A stretch of 64,000 bases of DNA from assembly GCA_035499295.1 (NCBI GenBank), contig DATJZG010000186.1, positions 78,793 through 142,792 on the forward strand, read 5' to 3'. The notes under the pieces are model-generated. The model saw only the letters and a program-made list of their open reading frames with translations, was not told the origin of the DNA and did not search any database. Positions within the stretch are counted from its first letter, which is position 1. Each line of letters opens with the position of its first letter. Positions 44,920 through 54,161 of the stretch are shown piece by piece. Origin of the DNA: DATJZG01 sp035499295 (GTDB lineage Bacteria; Myxococcota; Myxococcia; Myxococcales; Anaeromyxobacteraceae). The position numbers were made by a program, and so were the translations under genes.

Positions 44920-45183
44920 TTGGCCTCCGGGCCGTCCCGGGACCCTCTTCGCCTCGGGCCCGCACCCCCGGTGCCAATCTTGCGCCTTTCCGGGCTCGGG
45001 GAGTTCAGCCCCTCTTAGGTGCGACCCCGATAGCGGCCCCGTCCCGAACGGGCCGAGGGCGGCGGCCTCGGCGAGGGAGGCGGGACAGGTCCCGCGAGGC
45101 GCGGGCAGTGCCGACGCGGAGGGCGGCGAAAAAGTTGAGGAGGGGTGGTTCCGGTGCATCTTTCCCCGTCAAGGGAGGTCGTC

Positions 45184-45777
45184 ATGCCAGAGGCGGTTCC
45201 GTTCCAGGACATGCCCGTCGAGCGGCTCATGTCGGCGAGGCCGAAGACGCTCGAACCCGACTCCACGCTGGGCGACGCGGCCGAGGTCCTGCTGCAGGGT
45301 GGCTTCCGCCACCTGCCGGTCGTGGACGACGCCGGGCGGCCGGTCGGGATCATCTCCGAGCGCGACCTGCGCGCGAGGCTGGGGACGGACCTCTACGGGT
45401 TCACCCAGGCCACCGTAGAGGCGCTCTCGGAGCCGGTGTCCGGCGTCATGACGCCCGACCCCATCGCGGTGCGGGTCGGCACCCGCACCGCGGAGGTGCT
45501 CGACACCTTCGCGGACGAGCGCGTCGGGGCCCTGGTGGTGGTGGACGGCGACGGGCGCGTCTGCGGCGTCCTCTCCTACGTCGACCTCCTCCTCTGGCTG
45601 CGCGATCACCCTTCGGGGGCCGAGGAGCTTCCTCCTCGCAGCGAGGCGGGCCGGCCCGGCCCGCTCCCGAGATCGCGCCGCCCGAAGAGGAAGGCGCCGA
45701 AGAAGGCGGCGCGCGCGCGCGCCCGAAAGGCCGCGCGGTCGAAGCGCCGCCCCGAGGCGAAACGCCGCGCCGACTAG
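45184..45777 (+). CDS. CBS-domain pair protein with histone H1-like basic tail
   Basis: 197 residues; the ATG follows AGGGAGG. Two CBS motifs occupy about 8-130 (VERLMSARPKTLEPDSTLGDAAEVL; VSGVMTPDPIAVRVGT), forming one Bateman module that binds adenine nucleotides or SAM. Residues about 150-197 are almost only Arg, Lys, Ala and Pro (RPKRKAPKKAARARARKAAR), resembling histone H1 or bacterial HU-like tails, and should bind nucleic acid. Its TAG stop overlaps the antisense stop of the V-ATPase D gene in a CTAG. Confidence 0.87.
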   Translation: MPEAVPFQDMPVERLMSARPKTLEPDSTLGDAAEVLLQGGFRHLPVVDDAGRPVGIISERDLRARLGTDLYGFTQATVEALSEPVSGVMTPDPIAVRVGTRTAEVLDTFADERVGALVVVDGDGRVCGVLSYVDLLLWLRDHPSGAEELPPRSEAGRPGPLPRSRRPKRKAPKKAARARARKAARSKRRPEAKRRAD

Positions 45778-46397
45778 CCCCGGCGACGGCCGCGGAACCT
45801 CTTCAGGCGGACCGCGTCCTCGCGGGCTCGCTCCTCCAGCGCCGCCTCCACCCGCGCCGCCTCGCGCGTGAGCCGCGGGACGAGGAGCTGTTCGAGGGCG
45901 TTGATGCGCCGGGAGGTGTCCTGGATCTCCTCTCCCAGGCGCCGAAGATAGAGCTCCCGAGAGGCGATGGAGAGCAGGACCTCGAGCGCCTCCTCGTGGC
46001 GGCGCGCCGCCTCCTGATGGGCCAGCGCGGCGAGGAGCGGAGAGGTGCCGCGGGCCGCCGCGTGGCGGACGAGCTTGGGAGCGTCGATGCGCGGAACCGG
46101 AACCCCCCAGACGCGCCGGTGGGTGACGGAGAGCGGGATCTCGCGCTCGCCGGCGATCCCGGCGGAGGCGAGCGCCCGCTCTCCCTCGCGAGCCCGGGCG
46201 ACGAGCAATCCGCGCGAGGCCTCGAGGAGCGCGCGGTCCAGTCGCTCGCGCCCCTCCATCACCTCGCGCATGAGCCGGAAGAACTCGCCCGCCAGCACCT
46301 GCCGCTTGCTGCGGAGCAGCCTCGCCCCCTTGGTGGCGAGCCCGAGATGCGCGCGGGCCTCGAGCAGGCCCATGCGGGTGGTGGAGGTCTGGCTCAA
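45774..46397 (-). CDS. ntpD: V/A-type ATPase subunit D (central stalk)
   Basis: 207 residues from a TTG whose last two bases are the first two of the B-subunit stop TGA, so B and D are coupled; GGAG lies 8 bases upstream. The sequence is a long antiparallel coiled coil (TTRMGLLEARAHLGLATKGARLL at the N-terminus, EEIQDTSRRINALEQLLVPRL near the C-terminus), as in rotor subunit D. The Arg/Lys-rich end (KRFRGRRRG) is typical. It is the last gene of the operon. Confidence 0.93.
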   Translation of the reverse strand: MSQTSTTRMGLLEARAHLGLATKGARLLRSKRQVLAGEFFRLMREVMEGRERLDRALLEASRGLLVARAREGERALASAGIAGEREIPLSVTHRRVWGVPVPRIDAPKLVRHAAARGTSPLLAALAHQEAARRHEEALEVLLSIASRELYLRRLGEEIQDTSRRINALEQLLVPRLTREAARVEAALEERAREDAVRLKRFRGRRRG

Positions 46398-47776
46398 GGC
46401 GCGGACTCCGGCCGGTACCTTTCGACGAGCGACGCCTTCACTCGGGTGAGAGTCGAAGGTGGAAAGGCGGAGAGGAGCCGCCACCCCGTCGAGAGCGTCT
46501 CCTCGAGCGTCCGGAAGGACCCTCCCTGGTGCACGAGCTCGCGCTCGAAGCGCTCGGAGAAGTCGAGGAAGCGGCGCTCCTCCTCGCCCAGGTTGGCGAC
46601 GCCGACGATGGCCGCCATGCGGCGCACATCGACCCCGCGCGCGTGGAACGCGTAGAGCTGATCGGAGACCGGCCGGTGGTCCTCTCGGGTGCGCCCCTCG
46701 CCGGTGCCGAGCCCCATGAGCCGCGAGAGCGACGGCAGGACGTCGATGGGCGGGAAGACCCCCTTGCGGTCGAGATCGCGCGACAGGACGATCTGCCCCT
46801 CGGTGATGTAGCCGGTCAGGTCCGGGATGGGGTGGGTGAGGTCGTCGTCGGGCATCGTCAGCACCGGGAGCTGGGTCACCGAGCCCCGGCGCCCGGCGAG
46901 GCGTCCGGCCCGCTCGAACAGGCTCGCCAGATCGGTGTAGAGGTAGCCGGGATATCCGCGCCTCCCGGGCAGCTCCTCGCGGGCCAGAGCCACCTCGCGC
47001 AGGGCCTCGCAGTAGGCGGTCATGTCGGTGAGCACGACGAGCACGTGCATGCCGTGCCAGAAGGCCAGGTGCTCGGCGCAGGTGAGCGCGCAACGCGGCG
47101 TGAGCAGCCGCTCGATGGGAGGGTCGTCGGCCCGGTTCAGGAAGACCACCGTCCGGTCGAGCGTCCCCGACTCGGCGAAGGATTCCAGGTACTCCTGGGA
47201 CTCGCGGAAGGGAGCGCCGACGGCCGCGAACACCACGGCGAAGGGCTCGCCGCCCCGCACCCTGGACTGGCGCACGATCTGGGCAGCGAGGCGCGACGCC
47301 GGAAGGCCGGCGCAGGAGAAGATGGGGAGCTTCTGGCCGCGGACGAGGGTGTTGAGCCCATCGATGGCGGAGATGCCCGTCTCGATGAACTCCGACGGTT
47401 TCTCGCGCCGGACGATGTTCATGGCGGCGCCGTGCACCGGGAGGAGCGCCTCGGGAATGGGCGCGGGGAGGCCGTCCCTGGGCTTGCCGGTGCCGTCGAA
47501 GGTTCGCCCCAGCATCTCGCGGGAGACGGGCAGGGAGGCGAGCTCGCCGGTGAGCTCGACCTCGGCGCGGTCGGGCGAGAGCCCGCGGGTCTCCTCCAGC
47601 ACCTGGATGGCGGCGAGCTCCTCGCCCACCTCGATGACCTGGCCGCGGCGCTCCTCGCCGGCGCTCCGGATCCGGACGATCTCGCCGAGACGCGCGCGGC
47701 GGGCTCCGCGGACCATCAGCAGCGGCCCGCGAACCGCGGCCGCCGGGTGTAGCCTGCGGGTGGTGAGATCGCTCAT
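46394..47776 (-). CDS. ntpB: V/A-type ATPase subunit B (regulatory nucleotide-binding)
   Basis: 460 residues. The B subunit lacks the P-loop and carries ETGISAIDGLNTLVRGQKLPIFS and the YPGYLYTDLASLFERAGR and PDLTGYITEGQIVLSRDL stretches. It forms the non-catalytic site of the V1 ring with A. The ATG overlaps the subunit A stop (ATGA). Length and motifs are normal. Confidence 0.97.
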   Translation of the reverse strand: MSDLTTRRLHPAAAVRGPLLMVRGARRARLGEIVRIRSAGEERRGQVIEVGEELAAIQVLEETRGLSPDRAEVELTGELASLPVSREMLGRTFDGTGKPRDGLPAPIPEALLPVHGAAMNIVRREKPSEFIETGISAIDGLNTLVRGQKLPIFSCAGLPASRLAAQIVRQSRVRGGEPFAVVFAAVGAPFRESQEYLESFAESGTLDRTVVFLNRADDPPIERLLTPRCALTCAEHLAFWHGMHVLVVLTDMTAYCEALREVALAREELPGRRGYPGYLYTDLASLFERAGRLAGRRGSVTQLPVLTMPDDDLTHPIPDLTGYITEGQIVLSRDLDRKGVFPPIDVLPSLSRLMGLGTGEGRTREDHRPVSDQLYAFHARGVDVRRMAAIVGVANLGEEERRFLDFSERFERELVHQGGSFRTLEETLSTGWRLLSAFPPSTLTRVKASLVERYRPESAP

Positions 47777-49527
47777 CCGGCACCTTCCAGGGCTGCAAGC
47801 GCCTCGTCCACCGCCGCGGTGACCGCGGCCGCCGCCGCCGGGGCCTCCGCGGCGGTCGCCTCCGGGAGCCGCAGTAGGTGCTCGTCGAGGCGGGCGTCGA
47901 GGATGGTCCGGAGGGGCACGCCGCGCTCCACCGCCTCGCCGGCGCGCCGGTGGAAGTGGAGGAAGGCCCGCAGCATCGCCACCGTCTTGCCGGGAGGCGA
48001 GGAGGCGTCGGCGGGCAAGAACGCGCTCTGGCGCAAGAAGCCCTCCCGCAGCGCCCGCGCCGACTCGATGACCACGCGCTCGGCGTCCTGGAGGGCCTCC
48101 ACCCCCACCAGCTGGGCGATCTCGAGGAGCTCGCGCTCCCGCTGCATGAGCCGCATCGCCTCGTCGCGCAGCCCGACCCAGTCCTCGCCCGCCTCCCGCC
48201 GGAACCAGGGCTCGAGCCGCGGGGCGTCCAGGCTGAACGAGAGCCCCCAGTCCACCGCCGGGAAGTGGCGCCGATGGGCGAGGTCCGCCGAGAGAGCCCA
48301 GAGGGCGCCGCTCGCGCGCAGCGACGACTGGGTCACCGGCTCGGAGAAGTCCCCCCCCGGCGGGGAGACGGCCCCGACGACGGTCACCGCTCCCTCGCGC
48401 TCGCCGGAGAGCGGAACGGCGCGCCCGGCGCGCTCGTAGAACTGGGCCACCCGGGAGGCGAGCGAGGTCGGGTACCCCTCCTCGCCAGGCATCTCCTCCA
48501 GGCGCGAGGAGATCTCCCGGAGGGCCTCCGCCCAGCGCGAGGTGGAGTCGATCATGAGCGCCACCTGGAGGGACTGGTCGCGGAAGTATTCGGCGATGGT
48601 GACGCCGAAGTAGATGGAGGCCTCCCGGGCCGCGACCGGCATGTTGGAGGTGTTCACCACCAACACGGTCCGCTCGAGCAGCGGCCGACCCGACCGAGGG
48701 TCGGAGAGGCGCGGGAACTCGTCGAGCACCTCGGCCATCTCGTTCCCGCGCTCGCCGCAACCCACGTAGACGATGACGTCTGCCGCCGCGTGCTTGGCGA
48801 GGCTCTGCTCGAGCACGGTCTTTCCGGTGCCGAACCCACCGGGGACGATGGCGGTGCCGCCGCAGGCCACCGGGAAGAAGCAGTCGAGGACGCGCTGCCC
48901 GGTGAGGAAGGGAACGTCCGGGGCGAGTCGCTTTCGCACCGGTCGCGGGCGGCGCACCGGCCAGCGGTGCATGAGAGAGAGGGTAGCCCCGCCTTCGAGC
49001 CAGAGCACCCCGTCCTCCACCGCGACCTCGCCGGCCCGGACCTCGGCGACCCGCCCGCGCGCGTCGGGGGGGACGAGCACCTTCTCCGGGCGGCCGCCGC
49101 CGTCGCCGGCGGGAGTGGCCTGCCCGAGCAGATCCCCCCCCCGGACCTCGTCGCCCGGCCGCAGGGCCGGCTCGAAGCGAAACCGCCGCGACCGGTCGAG
49201 CGCGGGCAGCCGGGCTCCGCGGGAGAGGAAGTCGCCCTCCCGCTCGGCGAGCGCCCGCAGCGGCCTCTGCATCCCGTCGAACACCAGGCCGAGCAGGCCC
49301 GGCCCGAGCTCGGCGGTGAGCGGTCCACCGGTGGCGGTGGCTGGCTCGCCCGGGCGCAGGCCCTCGGTGTCCTCGTAGACCTGGAGGGTCGCGAGGTCTC
49401 CCTCGATGCGCACGACCTCGCCGAGGAGCCGCTCCTCGCCCACCAGCACGAGCTCGTTCAGCGCCACCCCGGGAAGGCCGCGAACGGAGACGGTGGGTCC
49501 GGCGACGCGCGTCAGCCTGGCGGTCAT
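47773..49527 (-). CDS. ntpA: V/A-type ATPase subunit A (catalytic)
   Basis: 584 residues. The Walker A is GGFGTGKT at 230-237 with Lys236, and the catalytic neighbourhood (CGERGNEMAEVLDEFP, LMIDSTSRWAEALREISSRL) is intact. The non-homologous insertion that separates A from F-type beta (about 100-200) is present. It hydrolyses or makes ATP with rotation of the D/F stalk. The start overlaps the F gene stop by ATGA. Confidence 0.97.
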   Translation of the reverse strand: MTARLTRVAGPTVSVRGLPGVALNELVLVGEERLLGEVVRIEGDLATLQVYEDTEGLRPGEPATATGGPLTAELGPGLLGLVFDGMQRPLRALAEREGDFLSRGARLPALDRSRRFRFEPALRPGDEVRGGDLLGQATPAGDGGGRPEKVLVPPDARGRVAEVRAGEVAVEDGVLWLEGGATLSLMHRWPVRRPRPVRKRLAPDVPFLTGQRVLDCFFPVACGGTAIVPGGFGTGKTVLEQSLAKHAAADVIVYVGCGERGNEMAEVLDEFPRLSDPRSGRPLLERTVLVVNTSNMPVAAREASIYFGVTIAEYFRDQSLQVALMIDSTSRWAEALREISSRLEEMPGEEGYPTSLASRVAQFYERAGRAVPLSGEREGAVTVVGAVSPPGGDFSEPVTQSSLRASGALWALSADLAHRRHFPAVDWGLSFSLDAPRLEPWFRREAGEDWVGLRDEAMRLMQRERELLEIAQLVGVEALQDAERVVIESARALREGFLRQSAFLPADASSPPGKTVAMLRAFLHFHRRAGEAVERGVPLRTILDARLDEHLLRLPEATAAEAPAAAAAVTAAVDEALAALEGAG

Positions 49528-49916
49528 CGACGCTCCTCCAGCTTCACGTGGTAGCCGATGGCGCGCCGGATGAGGGCGGCGACGTAAGCGCGACCCTCGG
49601 CGGCCTCGGAGAGGCGGCGGGGCAAGGTGAAGGGGAGCACCACCGGCAGGCCGCGCTCCGCTGCCCGCTGGAGCAGCGGCTCGGGCACCGAGGAGAGCAC
49701 CGCCGTCTCCACCGCCAGCACCGCGATGGCCGGGTCTGCGAGGAGGGCCCGCATCCGAACGGACTCCTCGCCGGGCGCCACCTCGTCCACTCGCGCGCCG
49801 GCGAGCCGGAAGCCGAGGGCGTCTCCGGGACGCGTCACCACCCGCAGCGTCTGGACCGGGGCGGCCGGCCCGCCGGTGGCGGAAGCGGAGGACGGGGCGG
49901 GCACGCGCGGGGCCAC
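49524..49916 (-). CDS. V/A-type ATPase subunit F (rotor)
   Basis: 130 residues from GTG, with GGAGG 6 bases upstream; the frame is longer but overlaps the C gene. The Rossmann-like fold has VVTRPGDALGFRLAGARV, a strand IAVLAVETAVLS and the C-terminal RRAIGYHVKL helix that contacts D. The N-terminal 20 residues are Ala/Pro rich and may be an extension; a second GTG at 49904 would shorten them. The Enterococcus equivalent is NtpG. Confidence 0.88.
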   Translation of the reverse strand: MAPRVPAPSSASATGGPAAPVQTLRVVTRPGDALGFRLAGARVDEVAPGEESVRMRALLADPAIAVLAVETAVLSSVPEPLLQRAAERGLPVVLPFTLPRRLSEAAEGRAYVAALIRRAIGYHVKLEERR

Positions 49917-49917
49917 C

Positions 49918-50952
49918 TCACGCCTCCAGGAGCTCGAGGAGGGCGCTCGGGGGGTATCCGAGCTCGGTGGCGCGCAGGACGAGGCGCACCCGGCGCAGCT
50001 CTTCGACGAGGTCGAGTGCGAACGCGCAGGGAACCGCGAGCGAGAGCGGGGAGCTCCGCGCCTCGGCGCGCGCAAAGCGGCAGAGCGCGCGCCCGAAGAG
50101 GTGGTCGGCGGCGAGCGGCTTCGAGAGCTCCGCCGCCGCCGCGTCCGCCGGGCCGAGCAGGTCGGAGAGCCGGCGCGCCAGGGCGACGGCGAGGGGAGCG
50201 CCCGTTTGGCCCGAGAGCCGGCGGAACTCGTCTTCCCCGATGCGCTCGCCGCCCGGGGCGCCGAGCTCGGGGGGCTCGGGGATTCCCGCCAAGGCGAGCA
50301 GGAGCGCGGCGTTCGCGAGGTCGGCCTGGGCTCCGGTGAGGCGCCGGAGCACCCTGCGGTCCTCCCCAGGCCCGCGCGCCTCGGCGAGGGCGGTCGCGAA
50401 GGCGACGCGATCGAGCGCCGCCTCCAGGCGGAAGAGGCCCCCGGGGGTGCGGAACGCTTCGGCGTGCTCGGCCACGGACCTGGCGAACGGGCTCTTCCAG
50501 GCGGCGAGCCTGCTCGCGACCTCGGCGGCGTCCTTGGAGGCGGCGAGCTCGAGGAGCTCGGCCCGCCCTAGCGCCACCGCCGGCTCGAGGAGCCCGGTGG
50601 CCTCCTCCGGCTTGAGCCCCCGGCTGAGCGCCCGCAAGAGCCCTTTCAGGCTCGCCGCCTCCTGCGAGAGCAGGAAGGCCTGGAAGCGGCGCCGCCGCGC
50701 GCCCTCGAGGTCGTCGGCCACCCGCTCGATCTGGCGGCGGAACTCGGCGGCCAGCGCCGCCTCCACCCCATCCAGCTCCGCCGGTCGCCCGGCCGGCGCC
50801 GCCGGCAAGGAGGCCCCCCAGAGCGAGGGGCGGAGGAGGTCGAGGCGCTCGGGCAGGTCGGCTCGGGCGAGGAGGTCGGTGAGGCCGCCGGCGGCGAGGA
50901 GGCGGGATCGCGCGCCGCCGAGCCGGCCCAGCGCGTAGTCACCGCGCGTCAT
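49918..50952 (-). CDS. ntpC: V/A-type ATPase subunit C (d/AC39)
   Basis: 344 residues, helical throughout. It matches the funnel-shaped C subunit that links the central stalk to the c ring (YALGRLGGARSRLLA at the N-terminus, FRRQIERVADDLEG, LRRVRLVLRATELGYP at the C-terminus). It overlaps the end of the E gene by 14 bases. Sequence conservation in this family is low, so the call rests partly on position. Confidence 0.88.
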   Translation of the reverse strand: MTRGDYALGRLGGARSRLLAAGGLTDLLARADLPERLDLLRPSLWGASLPAAPAGRPAELDGVEAALAAEFRRQIERVADDLEGARRRRFQAFLLSQEAASLKGLLRALSRGLKPEEATGLLEPAVALGRAELLELAASKDAAEVASRLAAWKSPFARSVAEHAEAFRTPGGLFRLEAALDRVAFATALAEARGPGEDRRVLRRLTGAQADLANAALLLALAGIPEPPELGAPGGERIGEDEFRRLSGQTGAPLAVALARRLSDLLGPADAAAAELSKPLAADHLFGRALCRFARAEARSSPLSLAVPCAFALDLVEELRRVRLVLRATELGYPPSALLELLEA

Positions 50953-51532
50953 CGGCGCCCCCGAAGAGGATCGAGGCCAGCTCCACCTCCAGGGCGGGCC
51001 AGGCGCGGAAAAGACGAGAGGGGAGGGTGTTGTCCACCGAGAGGTGGTCGCCGACCTCGAGCTCGACGCCCCCCCTTGCCTGTGCCGCCTCGACGACCTC
51101 GACGCGGCCTCGGGTCTCGGGGTGCGAGGCGAGGTGCTCTCGGCAGGCCTCGGCGTGTCCCGGGTCGGCCACCACCCGGAGCGGGCTCCCGTCGTCGTCG
51201 CCGAGCGCCTCGTCGAGGAGGCGGCGGGAGAGCGCCAGGGAGGAGAGCCCCGGGAGGCGAGAGCGGGCCTCGCCCCGGAGCTCCTCGAGGATCCGGCGCT
51301 TCTCGCCGAGGAGGAGCCGCTCCTCGTCGAGGGCGGCGCGCACGCGAGCGCGCTGCGCCGCGGACGCCCTCTCCGCGGTGGCCCGGGCGAGCGCGTCCTC
51401 CCTCGCGGCCTCGGCGAGGCGCCGCGCCTCGGCGGCGAGGCGCTCGCCCTCCGCGCGCGCCGACTCCTTCAGCGCGCGCGCCTGCTCGCGCACCTCTTCC
51501 TCGAGGGCGCGCAGGAGGTCCCGGTAGGCCAC
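50939..51532 (-). CDS. ntpE: V/A-type ATPase subunit E (peripheral stalk)
   Basis: 197 residues from GTG. The N-terminal half is a charged coiled coil (LRALEEEVREQARALKESARAEGE, LAAEARRLAEAAREDALARATAE), and the C-terminal half is the globular E domain (LRVVADPGHAEACREHLASHP, GGVELEVGDHLSVDNTLPSRL). With the small coiled-coil subunit it forms the stator. It starts 3 bases after the K gene stop. Confidence 0.92.
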   Translation of the reverse strand: MAYRDLLRALEEEVREQARALKESARAEGERLAAEARRLAEAAREDALARATAERASAAQRARVRAALDEERLLLGEKRRILEELRGEARSRLPGLSSLALSRRLLDEALGDDDGSPLRVVADPGHAEACREHLASHPETRGRVEVVEAAQARGGVELEVGDHLSVDNTLPSRLFRAWPALEVELASILFGGADDAR

Positions 51533-51535
51533 TCC

Positions 51536-51754
51536 CTACCCCCCGCCGGTGAGGATGAGCACCGCCACCACGAAGCCCAGAATGACGAGGGTCTCGGGAA
51601 TGGCGAGCATCACGATGACCGCGCCGCGCAGCTCGGGCTTCTCCGAGAGGGCGCCGGCTCCGGCGGTCCCGATGCGCGACTGCACCCAGGCGGTCGCGAG
51701 GGCCCCGATTCCGATGGAGAACGCGGCGGCGATCGCAAGGTAAACCTTTTCCAT
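51536..51754 (-). CDS. ntpK: V/A-type ATPase subunit K (membrane ring proteolipid)
   Basis: 72 residues, a two-helix hairpin with one carboxylate, Glu54 in AIPETLVILG, the ion-binding residue. It is a single hairpin, not the four-helix duplicated type of Enterococcus. Glycine-rich helix 1 (FSIGIGALATAW) packs the rotor ring. Whether protons or sodium bind cannot be read from this alone. The start is an ATG after a GGGAGC site. Confidence 0.93.
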   Translation of the reverse strand: MEKVYLAIAAAFSIGIGALATAWVQSRIGTAGAGALSEKPELRGAVIVMLAIPETLVILGFVVAVLILTGGG

Positions 51755-51769
51755 GCTCCCTCCATTGGT

Positions 51770-53650
51770 TCAGGTTCCGAGGGCGAAGGGGCGGTAGGCC
51801 CGCCCGCCCCCCTCGTAGAATTTCTCGAAGAACTCGACGTAGTGAAGGCGCAGCGAGGCGATGAGCGGGCTGACGAGCCCCAGGGTGAAATTGACGGCGT
51901 GCAGCAGCAGCGCGAGCGCGACGCCCACCGCCACCGGGCGGACGGCGCTCGCCATGTGGTTCGCGACCTCGGCGAGGAGCACCGAGGCGAGCCCGAGCGC
52001 CATGAGGCGGGCGTAGGAGAGTACGTTGCCGAGGGAGAGGACGACCTCGAGGAGCGCCATGGGCCCGCCTCCCGTCACCGCCAGCACCACGCCCGCACCC
52101 CCGACGGCCAGCGACGGCGCGAGCACGGCGCGGGGGATGACCCCGACGAGCGCCAGGGCGGCGGGAGCGGCCCCGAGGAGGAGCAGCAAGCGCCCGAGGC
52201 GCTCGACCCCCTCGCGGAGGTGGCGGTGGCGGAGCGAGTGGGTGGCCCCGAGCGCGGTCCCGAGCCCGACGTGGACGATGCCGACCCCCATCGACAGGGC
52301 CAGGAAGGCGAGCACTGCCCGGCGCCGGTCGAGCAAGAGGGGGTGGAACCCGAGGGAAGTGCCGAGGTTGCCGAACACCTCCCCGAAGAGGATTCCGAAG
52401 AGGAGCGAGGAAGCGGAGCAGGCGAGCGCGATGGCGGAGAGGTCGCGGCCCGCAGGCCCTCCCCACCCCCGCAGCCGAGCGACGAGGGCGACGGCGATTC
52501 CCAGCGCTCCGAAGCCGGCGTCGCCGAGCATGAGCCCGAAGAGGAGGGGAAAGAAGATCGCCAGGTAGGGTGTCGGGTCGAGCGATCCGTAGGTAGGGGG
52601 CGGCACCAAGGCGAGGAGGCGCTCGAAAGGGCGCAGGGCCGGAGGGTTCTCGAGCACCACCGGGACGTCACCTTCCTCCCCGGGCTGGGGAGGGTAGGCG
52701 ACCAGCGCGATCCGGCCCTCGAACGCGCGCACGAGGTCGGCTTCCAGCGACGGGACGCGGGTGCTCGGGAGCCACCCGGTCACCACGAAGGCGTGCTGCG
52801 TCTCACCGCAGGAGGCGAGCGCCCGGAGCCGGTCGAGCCGATCCCGCGCCTCCCGCAGGGCGCGCCGGAGAGCGGGCGAGACCCGCGCCGAGAACCGCTC
52901 CAGCTCTTCCTCGGCGGAGGCGATGAGGCCGGGGAGGTCCCGCTCCCGGGAGAGCAGGAGCCGCAGCGCCTCGACGAGCGGCCGCCCGGCGTAGCGCGCC
53001 GGAAGCCGGATCTCTTCCACCCCGCGCTCGAAGAGGAGGGCGGTGACCTCCCGCTCGTGTGTCCGTGGCACGGTGACGAGGACCGCGAATTGATCGTCTC
53101 CGGCGGGGCGAGCCTGGACCGAGCAATTCCCCGAGGTGAGGCGGCGCAGCTCGGCCTCGAGGAGCTCGAGGGCCCGCCGGTCGTTGCGCATCACCAGGCC
53201 GACGGGATGGGGCTCGCCCGGCAACGGCAGGGAGGGCTTGAGGGGCGCCAGGGCGGCGAGGAGCCGGCCGTAGCGATCGAGCACCTGGCGCTCCTCCCGG
53301 AGCGAGGCGGCCCGCTCTTCCAGGCGGCGCCGATCGGCAGCGAGCTCCTGGAGGCGCTCGGCGAACTGCGGGCTCCCCGGGAGAGGGAGGGCCTCCTCCG
53401 GGGCGCGCCCCGCGGCGGGAAGCGCGGCGAGGAGCTGCTCCCCGTCCTCGACCGCCTTCTCGAGTGCCCGCTCCGTCGCCTGCTCGCCCTCCCGTAGCGG
53501 GACGCAGTGGAGGGCGCCTCGCGACGCGCCGCTCGCGAGCAGCGCCGGCGTCCGCAGGTCGAGGACGCCCTGGCCCTGGAGGAAGGCGAGCGCGTCCTCG
53601 AGCAGCCTGCGCGGCCCGAGGACCTGGACCTTCGACATGGGCCGGATCAC
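51770..53650 (-). CDS. ntpI: V/A-type ATPase subunit I (a subunit)
   Basis: 626 residues. The soluble N-terminal half (about 1-320) has coiled-coil arms; the C-terminal half has about eight membrane helices (PYLAIFFPLLFGLMLGDAGFG, LSLGNVLSYARLMALGLAS with the essential Arg in the latter). It carries the ion half-channels and stator contacts. GTG at 53650 overlaps the previous stop (GTGA); an ATG 12 bases downstream is an alternative start. Confidence 0.95.
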   Translation of the reverse strand: MIRPMSKVQVLGPRRLLEDALAFLQGQGVLDLRTPALLASGASRGALHCVPLREGEQATERALEKAVEDGEQLLAALPAAGRAPEEALPLPGSPQFAERLQELAADRRRLEERAASLREERQVLDRYGRLLAALAPLKPSLPLPGEPHPVGLVMRNDRRALELLEAELRRLTSGNCSVQARPAGDDQFAVLVTVPRTHEREVTALLFERGVEEIRLPARYAGRPLVEALRLLLSRERDLPGLIASAEEELERFSARVSPALRRALREARDRLDRLRALASCGETQHAFVVTGWLPSTRVPSLEADLVRAFEGRIALVAYPPQPGEEGDVPVVLENPPALRPFERLLALVPPPTYGSLDPTPYLAIFFPLLFGLMLGDAGFGALGIAVALVARLRGWGGPAGRDLSAIALACSASSLLFGILFGEVFGNLGTSLGFHPLLLDRRRAVLAFLALSMGVGIVHVGLGTALGATHSLRHRHLREGVERLGRLLLLLGAAPAALALVGVIPRAVLAPSLAVGGAGVVLAVTGGGPMALLEVVLSLGNVLSYARLMALGLASVLLAEVANHMASAVRPVAVGVALALLLHAVNFTLGLVSPLIASLRLHYVEFFEKFYEGGGRAYRPFALGT

Positions 53651-53985
53651 CCTTCCCCTCCGGTGACGCGGGCGAGCACCGCGGCGAGCGCCCGCTCGCG
53701 GTTCGCGGCGGCCGCCGCGCGGACGGCCCTCGCGCGCGCCGCGGCGCGATCCCGGGCTTCCAGCTGGAGGGCCTCGTCCTCCTGCTCCGCCCGCGCGCGA
53801 AGCGCGGAGAGCTCCTCCTCTAGCGCCCGCCGGGCCTCGCCCGCGAGGCGCTCGGCGGCGGCGCGGGCCTCCCCGAGCGCGCGCTCGGCGTCGGTCCGAG
53901 CCGCGGTGAGCGCGCGCTCGAGCTCCTTTTCATCGACCTGGAGCCGCTCCAGCGTTGCCGATTCGCCCGCGGGACCTTGCGCCAT
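53647..53985 (-). CDS. V/A-type ATPase small peripheral-stalk subunit (H/G type)
   Basis: 112 residues from the ATG with GAGGGGG upstream; a GTG at 54006 would extend it by seven residues. Nearly the whole chain is an Ala/Glu/Arg coiled coil (LQVDEKELERALTAARTDAE, LGEARAAAERLAGEARRALEE), fitting the stalk partner of subunit E (NtpF in Enterococcus, AhaH in archaea). It is the first operon gene, so its promoter must lie in the gap before qor. The gene order F-I-K-E-C-G-A-B-D matches the Enterococcus ntp operon. Confidence 0.82.
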   Translation of the reverse strand: MAQGPAGESATLERLQVDEKELERALTAARTDAERALGEARAAAERLAGEARRALEEELSALRARAEQEDEALQLEARDRAAARARAVRAAAAANRERALAAVLARVTGGEG

Positions 53986-54161
53986 CGGCGCGCCCCCTCG
54001 AGGCACCCGCCCGGCTCCCGCCGGGACGTCACCATCCGGGTCGCCTCCCCGAGAGAATCCTCCTCCGGGGGGAGCGGACAGCCTTGATCCCGGTTAGGGA
54101 GGCCCCGTTTGCCCGCGACGCGCGCTTGCAGGGGAAGCGAAAAGGAGTCACAGGAGGCGCC

